Of a stretch of DNA of 49,580 bases, positions 34,781-43,423 are shown piece by piece (the stretch's first letter is position 1; the number at the start of each line of letters is the position of its first letter). Made by a program: the position numbers and the translations under genes. The DNA comes from Chlorokybus atmophyticus (Eukaryota; Streptophyta; Chlorokybophyceae; Chlorokybales; Chlorokybaceae). The notes below the pieces were generated by a model. It saw nothing but the letters and a program-made list of their open reading frames with translations, did not search any database and was not told the origin of the DNA. The stretch spans positions 397,054 to 446,633 of the forward strand of contig RHPI01002112.1 in NCBI GenBank assembly GCA_009103225.1, written 5' to 3'.

Positions 34781-37212
34781 AGGTTTTTAATGTCCTCGTC
34801 GAACTCAAGTTGATCAGGCTTGATTTTGAGTAATTGTAACCAGTGAGATAGCAGGAAACGACAGGGTGGTAATGAAACTGCACTGCCAGTCTGTCATAAA
34901 ATCAAGCCCACAGTTTACGGGACAGGACGTGAATCCCAATAAGCTCAAAGCAACTCGCGGCAGTGCGTAAAATGCCTGACAGGCTCCCAACTGTTATGTT
35001 CTGGGCCATACCCTTTTCATTTCACCAAATAGCGAGTTGCGCGTCCGCGACTATTTAGCTTATGGTTTAATATAGCTTCCACCTCGTATTCGAGCTCGCT
35101 GTCCACCTCAAGTAGCGGTGGTGGAGGCTGTGTTCTACCGTCTGAGCGATAAGGTTTCAACAAGTTCACATGGAACACGTTGTGTATACGCACACTTGAG
35201 GGGGCAATTGCAGTCGATAAGCGTGCGTACTTACTCTATCAGTGATAGAGAAAGGACCTACCATCGGGGCAGCAACATGCGAGCACCCGTACCTTTGATG
35301 GTTATGTTCTTTGCGTTGAGCAAAACTTTATCGCCGACATCCAAAGTGGCCATTCCTTGATGTGTATCAGCATAAGCTTTTTGCCTCGCCTGTGGTTATG
35401 ACAGACATAGCTTGGCTCGAGCCAAATTTTCTCGCATATCACTGGCAAATTCCTTTGCCGCTGGTATAGTTTGGGCATTGCGAGGTACACGCAATGACGC
35501 TGGTGTGTTCGGGCGAATCCCGTAATTCCAAAAAAATGGGGTTTCCTTTACACTTTCCTGCCACGCGTTGTTTACAGCGAACTCTGCCATTGGCAAGTAC
35601 CTGTCCCAATCAGCATGGTTAGGAGCCACATAGTGGCGAAGCATTGCTTCTAGTATTTGATTTGCTCGCTCAATTTGTCCGTCCTTTTGCGGGTGGAAAG
35701 CAATCGACATGCTTTATTTTACCCCCAACAACTCACAGACTTCTCTCCAAAACTTGGAGACAAACCGAGGATCACGATCTGTGATAAGCTCACGCGGTAC
35801 ACCGTAACTTCGAAAGACCGTGAACACAAATAAATGTGCTAAATCCCGTGCACTGACAGTTGTGCAACACGGGGCAAAATGCACCATTTTGGTCAAATGG
35901 TGGGCAAAAACCACAATAGCAGTGTATTTGGCTGCTGTTTTAGGTAGGTCAGTAATCAAATCTATACTGACACTATCCCATTTTTGGTCTGGGATTGCCA
36001 ATAGTTTAAGCAATCCCGCTTGTTTTTGTCGTAGTGGCTATTACGTTGACACACGTCACATGTGCGAACATATTGATCCACATCAGCTGACATTGACGGC
36101 CACCCGTATAACTGTTGCGCAGCTTTGAGTGTTTTGTGTTTTCCTAAATGCGCAGCATACGGCAGGTCATGCACTGATTGTAAGCAATGCTTACGCAAGT
36201 CGCCCGAGTTGGGAATTGCCAACTGCTCCTCTTTATACCACAGATTGCCAACAGCAGTAAGCTATTGCAAGTTGGTTTGACTGCTAAACCAATTATCTGA
36301 CTTATAACCTGTGGACACTTCCTTTAGGAAAGGATCTTCAGGCTGTTGCACTTCAGGCTGTTGTACTTTGAGAGCGCGTAAGTGCCAAAGGAGCAGGGCT
36401 ACGACTTAGTGGATCCGCCACATTGGTGCGACCCGGACGGTATTGCCAAGTGAAAGTGAAACGAGAAATGAATTCATTCCACCTAGCTTGCCACCTCGAC
36501 AGGTTCTGTTGCGTGTGAAAGAATGTGAGCGGGTTATGATCAGTAACCATTGAAAACTCCACACCTTTCAAGTAGCAACGCCATGTGCGCAGCGCGTGCT
36601 CTACCTCGAGCAATTCCTGCTCGGTGGTTGTGTAATTACGTTCAGCATGAATGAACTTTTTGCTTTCATATGCACATGGTCTGTCATTCTCAGAAGGCTG
36701 TAGAAGGACTGCCCCACACCCAATGGTGGAAGCATTTCTGATCACCAGAAAAGGCTTGGTGTGGTCGGGGAAGGCCAACACAGGGGCTTGTGTTTATGCA
36801 TCTTTAATGCATGTAAAAGCAACCTCGTGTGCCTCCGTCCACACAAATTTAACATCCTTTTTTAGTAAAGATGTTAAATGATTTGCCATGCTCGAATATG
36901 CTCGCATGAACTTGCGAAAATAATTGGCTAGCCCCAAGAAAGCACATAATTGATGTACATCCTTGGGTGGTGGCCAATCCTTCACCGCACACACATATTG
37001 AGGATCTGGTTTCAATCCTTCTTTGCCAATTCTACGCCCTCAAAAGGGTGGTTCATCATTTGCAAAGTTGCATTCGGACAGGTTGGCATAGAATTTGTGT
37101 TCGCGTAACTTAGCTGGAACCAATTCCACATGCTTGTGGTGTTCCTCCCGGGTTTTGCTGAACACAATAATGAACACAATAATGTCGTAAGGATGTACTA
37201 TTACAAACTTGA
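34781..37212 (-). pseudogene. Ty3/gypsy pol remnant: reverse transcriptase end, RNase H, integrase, chromodomain
   Basis: Minus strand, in coding order. A reverse transcriptase tail (37222-37040) has the YxDD region replaced by HPYD plus a 12-bp tandem duplication (37157-37180). The RT connection (37015-36794) has LGLANYFRKFMRAYSSMANHL. RNase H (36781-36353) has a lost first Asp (VIRNAST, usually DAS), but TEQELLEVEHAL and VTDHNPLTFF are kept. Integrase (36222-35396) has an HHCC zinc finger (HDLPYAAHLGKHK, CDVCQRN), DLITDLP, ITDRDPRF and KDGQIERANQ. The chromodomain near 35100-34960 has TGA for the central Trp at 35017-35019. Frameshifts and a TAA after ELLGVK break integrase. The chromodomain places it among chromoviruses. 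Confidence 0.88.
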
Positions 37213-37866
37213 CTCGAGCCAAGCTATGTCTGTCATAACCACAGGCGAGGCAAAAAGCTTATGCTGATACACATCAAGGAATGGCCACTTTGGATGTCGG
37301 CGATAAAGTTTTGCTCAACGCAAAGAACATAACCATCAAAGGTACGGGTGCTCGCATGTTGCTGCCCCGATGGTAGGTCCTTTCTCTATCACTGATAGAG
37401 TAAGTACGCACGCTTATCGACTGCAATTGCCCCCTCAAGTGTGCGTATACACAACGTGTTCCATGTGAACTTGTTGAAACCTTATCGCTCAGACGGTAGA
37501 ACACAGCCTCCACCACCGCTACTTGAGGTGGACAGCGAGCTCGAATACGAGGTGGAAGCTATATTAAACCATAAGCTAAATAGTCGCGGACGCGCAACTC
37601 GCTATTTGGTGAAATGAAAAGGGTATGGCCCAGAACATAACAGTTGGGAGCCTGTCAGGCATTTTACGCACTGCCGCGAGTTGCTTTGAGCTTATTGGGA
37701 TTCACGTCCTGTCCCGTAAACTGTGGGCTTGATTTTATGACAGACTGGCAGTGCAGTTTCATTACCACCCTGTCGTTTCCTGCTATCTCACTGGTTACAA
37801 TTACTCAAAATCAAGCCTGATCAACTTGAGTTCGACGAGGACATTAAAAACCTAAGTGGGGGGGAA
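37213..37866 (+). pseudogene. inverted copy: integrase C-terminus, chromodomain, polypurine tract
   Basis: This is the reverse complement of 34768-35421 with no difference noticed. On the plus strand the chromodomain reads [10 protein letters not shown], then TRYLVK, then TGA (37615-37617), then [13 protein letters not shown]. The polypurine tract (about 37854-37866) precedes the right LTR. The inversion point is next to GACTCGAGCC; the other copy has the palindrome TTGGCTCGAGCCAA at the matching place (35412-35425). Confidence 0.88.
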
Positions 37867-38360
37867 TGTAACGGGAGCAATAATAATAGGGGTATTATTG
37901 CTACCTAAATAACACTTTTTGTATAAATAAGTATCTAAATATGCTTATACCTTTATACCTTTTTTCTACGGTTCCTCGCTTATTAAAGGCTATAGTGCTT
38001 TAGCTTAAATAAGTCCCAATGGTTGTAGAACCGCTTATTCAAGCCTATTTAGTGTCACATTTGATAAAATGTGATCACTATCTCGTTAGGTACCTTACGA
38101 TAGGTACCTTATCTGAGCTGTGATGGCTCACTCTAGATTTTCTAACCATATTTGTAGGGTTGATGTCCAGTTGTGAGTTGATTATCGAGAGGTGTATATT
38201 TTATATACTTTGGACATAAAAGGTCACATCAAACTGATGTAACCTCACTTTCAGTTCTCTGCTCAGTGGCGGCCACGTCGCTGAAAGGCTGGTCATAGGC
38301 GGTGTGGGTGTTGGGGTAGAGGATTGAAGGGGCATCACCGGCGATGGTGGTGCTGTTACA
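37867..38360 (+). repeat. complete LTR, plus orientation (right end)
   Basis: 494 bp, TGTAACGGGAGC to GTGCTGTTACA, followed by the CACCT duplication. Its first 230 bp are nearly identical to the facing arm at 34538-34767; its outer part differs from the other LTR at many positions and has fewer GGTACC units. Confidence 0.88.
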
Positions 38361-38422
38361 CACCTACTTGTGGTTTACTTACCTGCCCGGGTGTGTACAT
38401 ACGGCAAGTACAAAAATAAAAA

Positions 38423-38785
38423 ATGGGTGATACTGCCAAAATGACACTTTTTGGCAAACACACCCATCAAGTTTCTTCTTGGCATTATCACTGACCACAA
38501 GTGCTGTCAACAAGCGCACCCCACACGCGATACTATGGTGCGGGAGGGCTTCTCAAACAACCCGGTAGTGTGGCACACTAGGCATCCCACACACAAGAGT
38601 AACCTACTCTTGTATAGCTCCACTCGGGCCTGTTGCCCAATACACTGCAGGCAGATTGTCAACAGTGTGTCGGCAACCGGGTATGTAATGTTGAACAAGC
38701 TTATGAGGGGAGTACGTAATTATGTACTCCCCCTTGCTGCCCTCGACCTAGCACACAATGGTAAGCCTCCTTGCCGCAAGGAGGC
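38423..38785. repeat. dense series of perfect hairpins
   Basis: Five stem-loops lie in 363 bp: 38423-38466 (ATGGGTG and TGCCAAAA stems), 38593-38613 (ACAAGAGTA stem), 38632-38677 (GTTGCC plus ACACTG stems), 38707-38732 (GGGGAGTAC stem) and 38765-38785 (GCCTCCTTG stem). Stems are 6-9 bp and exact. The 126-codon frame across them (38451-38831) is likely a by-product. It could be a structured RNA or a run of short palindromic elements. Confidence 0.55.
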
Positions 38786-39060
38786 CAATCAAGTTCCCCT
38801 GCTGCGTGATGCGTCAATTAACAAGAGATAAAATAACCATACCTCGCTTTTGGATCACCCCCATGGCAGCACCGTGCATGTATGACTCTGTCACATGAGT
38901 GCCACAGGTATTGCCCTGTGCTAGCTTGCTTATGCCATCTGTGGGGTATCATGCACAAGGCCGCATGCGTATATGTAATGCCGGTTAATGTAAAATAGGC
39001 TAAGAAGGGCCTAAAAAGCATAAATCCAAAAATTCACAACGTGCTATGGTAGCGATTATT

Positions 39061-39144
39061 GCTACCGTGGCCTAGTCGGCCCCGCGTTACATTGGTAATC
39101 GGAGCTTAAGTTTCGAAGGTCGTGGGATCAAGTCCCACCGGGCG
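39061..39144 (+). repeat. tRNA-derived sequence (SINE head or decayed tRNA)
   Basis: TGGCCTAGTCGG matches a polymerase III A box and GGATCAAGTCC a B box, the latter inside a perfect T-arm (GTGGG and CCCAC around seven bases). The terminal strands GCTACCG and CGGGCGC pair at five of seven positions. The 84-base length fits a long-variable-arm tRNA, but the anticodon arm does not fold with a seven-base loop, so a functional tRNA is unlikely. Confidence 0.45.
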
Positions 39145-40156
39145 CGAAGAATTGCGCGCGAGTGGGTAGATTTTCGCGACCGTCGGAAACGATTCAAGGC
39201 AGTTAGGGTAAGCACCACACCCGTTTACATGGCCCAAAGGTTTAGGGTTGGTACGCGCGGGGTACAAGCACTGTACAGTACAAGTGCACTAGAGCTGCGT
39301 GCGGTACCTAAGGTGTTCAATATACCTAGATTAGGGTTTCACAGCACTTGGCAAAAACGAAGTCTTTTGCCGCCTGTTTGTGCAGGGCGGCGGCGGCGGC
39401 GGCGGAGGAGGAGGAGGATGATGAGCGGTAGGAGGAGGCGGGGAGAGGAGTAAGGGAGGGGAGTGGTGCGTGGACTCTTACAAGCCAGCGCCTAGTTGCT
39501 GCTGCTACAGCGGCGGCCAGTAGCGGCGCCAGAGGCGGCGGGGGTGCAGGAGGCGGCGGAGTAGAGGGCCGTCAGTGGGAGCGACATGCCAAGTCAGACG
39601 CGCTCCCGTCGTGGGAGCTTGGCTTCGACAGAAACGCCGCCAACTCCTCGCAAGCAGTGGCGGCAAGGCTGGTGCCAAGCAGGCACCCAAGCAGCAGAAG
39701 GTACAACTATATGCAACACATTTATATGTAGTAAATGAGTAGTGCAGTATTCAATGCCTTAATTAACGTAGTAATACTTGACTTGCGTAGCAATTGATAG
39801 TATAAGCTGCAATCATTGCTAAGAGTTGCTTTTAAGTGCATGCATGCATGCATGCTTGTGTGCAAATGTTCGTGCGTATATGTGCATGTGCTTCAATGCG
39901 TGTGTTGCAGTGCGTGCTTGTTTGCCCAAATGTCTGTATACTCCTCGGCATTTGTGTTTGTGCACTTGGATGTAACCCTCACACATGCGACCCCACTCGT
40001 GCGCACACACACTTAAACACACGTGTTGTAATGATATTGTGCAAGCTCATGCCCAAGCACTCGAAACAGTCCAAGCAGTCGGAGCCGCCTTCGGTGAGGG
40101 CTGCTTGTGGGTGTCGTGAATATCCAAGCGGTGTTATGAACTAAACCATCATGTAG
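39145..40156. other. GC-rich then TG-rich leader region of the Cys-rich gene
   Basis: Contains GGC/GGA trinucleotide runs (39385-39450), an ATG at 39586 opening a basic frame (MPSQTRSRRGSLASTETPP) that ends at a GT donor near 39700, and an alternating TG/CA tract (39835-40025). A further possible small exon (KHSKQSKQSEPPS) lies near 40050-40090. These may be 5' exons of the gene at 40157, but phases are not proven. Confidence 0.35.
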
Positions 40157-40739
40157 GAGGGTGCTACGGCTACACGCGGTTCTGTCAAGAGGACAGCGCA
40201 CAAGAGCGACAAGGCCTTGGCCGTAAGTTGTTTACATGTGCTTGAATCATGTGGTGGTGTTGTGGGAACGTTGGTGAATATGTTGATGAAGGTGCAGGTG
40301 GTCCGCGAGCCTAGTGTTGCGAAGCGCAAGCACAAAGCCACAGAGCCTGAACTAACATCGGAGCTGCTCCTGGTTATCACGGATCATACTGGACTGGTGA
40401 GTATTGCTCTCAACTGCATCCGCGCGTGCATGCAGGCGCATATGTCAAATCTCACGGATGTTGATGTAGCTTGCGAATATAGCTGCTGTAGCTAATGTTC
40501 TTGTGTGCAGCTAGCGGCACGTTCTTCACAAGCTAGTGGCTGATGACGACGGCAAGCGTTTCAGCAGGAAAGAACGTCAGAAGAAGCGCAAGCGTTGTGG
40601 CGTGTGTCCCAACAGTACGCATTGGTATTGCGGGGTGTGCCCAAAGAAGAGTACGGGTCAACCACGTTTTCATTGCATGAACAAGTGTTTTGCCAAGCAT
40701 GTTAAGCAATTGGCCTCGGCCATTTCCGATTCTGAGTAG
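40157..40739 (+). CDS. basic protein with PiggyBac-like Cys-rich C-terminal zinc domain
   Basis: Exons 40157-40222, 40298-40396 and 40515-40739 join in phase (130 codons with the TAG stop). The last exon reads RHVLHKLVADDDG, then a basic run (RKERQKKRKR), then CGVC, HWYCGVC, HCMNKCFAKH. This spacing of Cys and His resembles the C-terminal Cys-rich domain of PiggyBac transposases, which binds the transposon ends. The DDE catalytic domain that should precede it is not visible, so this is either an internally deleted transposon or an unrelated zinc-binding protein. The upstream exons are short, basic and not recognisable. Confidence 0.45.
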
Positions 40740-41042
40740 GTGAAACGTTGCTCTGACCACCTTATGCACTTGGCTGGCATCTGCTGCAATACCTTTTGCG
40801 CCAATGTTCCCAACCGTGAGAGCTTGCTGGAGGTGTACACTTCCTGGAGGGGGACATACGGGACGCAGATTGGGAGGCTGCCGAAGGAGGACCATCTGCT
40901 TGCAAAGTTCACTGACTCGCAGATCGGCCTCATGCTTGTTACATTTGCAGTCAACAAGCGCTGGCTGGTACAGGATGACTCTGGAGAAGCACGCTATGGC
41001 TGGCACTGGAATAGTCAACCCAAGCGACAACCCGGTCCATAA
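40740..41042 (+). CDS. hypothetical ORF in frame after the TAG of the Cys-rich gene
   Basis: The frame stays open for 100 codons beyond the TAG at 40737-40739 and has protein-like sequence (LLEVYTSWRGTYGTQIGRLP, FAVNKRWLVQDDSGEARYG), ending in TAA. It may be a separate exon or the continuation of the preceding protein after a nonsense change. No family is recognised. The minus strand is also open here (40533-41102) but lacks the ordered Cys pattern. Confidence 0.35.
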   Translation: MKRCSDHLMHLAGICCNTFCANVPNRESLLEVYTSWRGTYGTQIGRLPKEDHLLAKFTDSQIGLMLVTFAVNKRWLVQDDSGEARYGWHWNSQPKRQPGP

Positions 41043-41166
41043 TTGGGTACCAAGCTGAAGACCTTCGCTCATCTTTCTTGCAGCAACCAGTCTAGCTTCC
41101 ATGAAGCTTCCTTGCAGCCGCCAGTCTAGCTTCCTGCTAAAAGTCTAACTTCTTGCTAGCAGTTTA

Positions 41167-41390
41167 GCTTGCTACCAGCAGTTTAGTCCTGGTAGCAGTT
41201 AGCTTCTTGCAAACAATTTGAGCCTATTCTAGTACTCGTTAAGAGTACATGGTACAATGTAAACTCCATATGATGTTTGCTTGCTACCAGCAGTTTAGCT
41301 TCCTGGTAGCAGTTAGCTTCTTGCAAACAATTGGAGCCTATTCTAGTACTAGTTAAGAGTACATGGTACAATGTAAACTCCATATGATCA
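41167..41390. repeat. 112-bp tandem duplication
   Basis: Units start at 41167 and 41279 with GCTTGCTACCAGCAGTTTAG and are about 95% alike. Each contains a CTACCAG/CTGGTAG hairpin and a GTACT/AGTAC hairpin. Shorter related pieces (CAGTCTAGCTTCC) precede them from 41088. Confidence 0.85.
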
Positions 41391-41511
41391 AAGTTCGGTA
41401 TGCGACCGTACACCTTGTCCAAGTACAACTTCACCCGTTTCATAGCCTTCATGTTCGCTCATCATGAAAGCGACAGGAACCCCTACAAGAGAGGATGTCA
41501 TAAACACAGTC

Positions 41512-41665
41512 ATCTACTTATATGCCTGGGTGGTGACAAGAGCTATGCACGCAGGCAACTAACTAGACTCAGGTATCTACTTAGATGCCTGCGTGGTGAC
41601 AATGCTTAAGCACGCAGGCATCCAACTAGATACAGGCATCTAGTTAGATGCCTGCGTGGTGACAT
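41512..41665. repeat. 63-bp tandem repeat, about 2.4 copies
   Basis: Units start ATCTACTTA at 41512, 41575 and (ATCTAGTTA) 41638. Within each, GATGCCTGCGTG is followed by CACGCAGGCATC, so each unit can fold back on itself. Confidence 0.8.
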
Positions 41666-41703
41666 TTTTAGAGCCGTCAAAAGTGGTTGCACGATGCACA
41701 TAC

Positions 41704-42566
41704 CGTTGCCAAAATCGTCCTTCACGACCATCGCCCAAAATTGATAGCCCCAACAATTAGTGCCGCCAGTAGCATCGAGAGGCACCGTATTCTAGCCAAA
41801 TTGCTCCAGCATGCGCTTCTGAAACTCGGTCTGGATGATGATGATGAAAGGCGTGTGTTCATTAAGTGACTCGTCACCGCTCGGCTTCGTGTAATGCAAG
41901 ACAATGCCCTCTGGCAAAGAGTTGACCAATTTGGCTACCGCAATGGCGTCGGATGGGTCGATAGATTTTGCTCTCCTTATTTCTCTGTAAATGTTGTTAA
42001 TGTCTTCCTTGTCGAGCCTACAGCGACGGTTGGAATAGTCTTCACGCATTGAGGATGTTGCTCCATCAAGTGGAGTGCTTCTTTTGTCAAGCACTACACA
42101 TATACGCGTATCAGCACACATCATCCTTGGCTGCTTAGAATAATTAAGCACACAAGTGCCACTAACATCGTCGTTTACTTACTGTTCAACACCACTTGCG
42201 GCTTAAGACCCAACTCCAACAGCACGCCTCCTCACGAAGTGTTGGGTGTGGTAGCAGGCACTTTTGATCCTCAGCCGAGCCTAGCGCATGGCGCATATAG
42301 ACACACGCTCAAGCGATACTACTATACTTTGATAAGGGCACAAGAATTTTGCATTTTATGCCTGGCTCATTATGTGTGTGTCGGTTCGCTATATGCACAT
42401 GTACTGTCTCTTCTTGAGTGACGTACTCGGTCACCGTCATGCAAAACTGACATCCAACCTTCGCGGAATCAATTGGCTTTTTGTGCGACAATTGCCTCAG
42501 TTGCCGGGCATCACCCCTGTATGGGTAAACGCAAATGTAAGTCAGCTGGGCAGTGTAAGTGTCCAT
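41704..42566 (-). pseudogene. truncated Mutator-like (MULE) transposase
   Basis: On the minus strand a zinc-binding N-terminal piece (VGCQFCMTVTEY then HVHIANRHTHNEP, 42566-42380) is followed by an exon with MULE-type sequence (FIIIIQTEFQKRMLEQFG) and then LDATGGTNCWGYQFWAMVVK. The Asp in LDATGGTN would be the first DDE residue. A TAG separates EQFG from NTVPLDATG (about 41792-41794). The frame ends at a possible GTATGT donor near 41703, and the remaining DDE and SWIM parts are not found, the space being taken by the 63-bp and 112-bp repeats. It is a broken copy. Confidence 0.6.
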
Positions 42567-42791
42567 TCATACGCACCCGCAATAGTCCTTGCAGCTCAAA
42601 TTCATCGCAATATGTTTTCCCTGCCGGCCAACTAAATATTGGCAACGGCCGTGCACCTGAGGACGCTAATTTAGACTGTCGTGGCTCAGGCCACCTGTAA
42701 TCTTGATACAGGGACCTAATAGTAACTTTCGTTACTGTACGGCCCTTTTTGTTACAATTTAGTCTTTAACAGTTGACTTTGCCTAACTAAC

Positions 42792-43056
42792 AGGCGCCTG
42801 TTAGTTACCTATCAGGCCTTAACAGGTGACTTTATAGAATGAACAGGCACCTGTAAGTCACACACCAGGCCTTAACAAATGACTTTGTGTAATTTACAGG
42901 CAACTGTTAGTTACACATCAGGCCTTTTTATGTGACTACAACTAATTAACGGGCACCTGTAAGTTACACATCAGTCTTACCTAGGTGACTCAGCCTATGT
43001 GACAGGCACCTGCAGGTTACACACCAGTCCAGCGCAGGCGACTAAGCCTAATTCAC
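42792..43056. repeat. 53-bp minisatellite, five copies
   Basis: Units starting AGGCACCTGT lie at 42792, 42845, 42898, 42951 and 43004, each exactly 53 bp, with a partial unit before them. Each carries AGGCACCTGT and, later, a more or less conserved AACAGGTGACT that can pair with it. No coding potential. Confidence 0.88.
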
Positions 43057-43423
43057 AAGCACCAACTAGGTAATTATCGACAAAATAAGGCATTCTTTAA
43101 CAACTGAAGGTGACCAATGCCTAACTGTCGTCATATGTATTTGCATAGCTTGACTACACGCGACTGTCACTGACTTCCAGCATTGTTATGTGCATGTGCT
43201 GTGAACATGTACCTGAAATGTGTACAGTGTCTCTCAGTCACTTGCCAAGGCTTGTAGTTCGATTATGTGACTTGAATGCAGTTCTGTTGTATATCATAGG
43301 GATGCAAGTATTGATGTGCATGAGCTTAATGACGATTGACTGAGCTGGTTTAAGATGCACAACACTCAGTCACAAGAGCCTTGTAGCTATGTACACTACC
43401 AGCTAAACGGACTACCAACTGCG

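Larger units (their letters stand above)
33966..38365. mobile_element. composite Ty3/gypsy chromovirus with inverted arm, 5-bp target duplication
   Basis: CACCT at 33966-33970 and 38361-38365 flanks a 4390-bp unit that begins TGTAATGGGAGC and ends GTGCTGTTACA, both proper LTR termini. In order it holds: a partial plus-oriented LTR (33971-34241); a complete minus-oriented LTR (34242-34767); polypurine tract; chromodomain, integrase, RNase H and a truncated reverse transcriptase, all minus strand (to about 37212); then an inverted second copy of integrase C-terminus, chromodomain, polypurine tract and LTR on the plus strand (37213-38360). No gag or protease is present and reverse transcriptase is cut at its active site, so the unit cannot be autonomous. 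Confidence 0.85.

Noticed and set aside
38451-38831. 126-codon frame over the hairpin series
   Set aside because: Its residues simply read out the hairpin arms and show no family resemblance.
40533-41102. 189-codon open frame on the minus strand opposite the Cys-rich gene
   Set aside because: No splice sites or motifs; the plus strand has an ordered CxxC/HC pattern with phase-consistent exons.
42792-43056. Regularly spaced repeats resembling a CRISPR array
   Set aside because: The units are contiguous tandem copies with no unique spacers, in a eukaryotic context.
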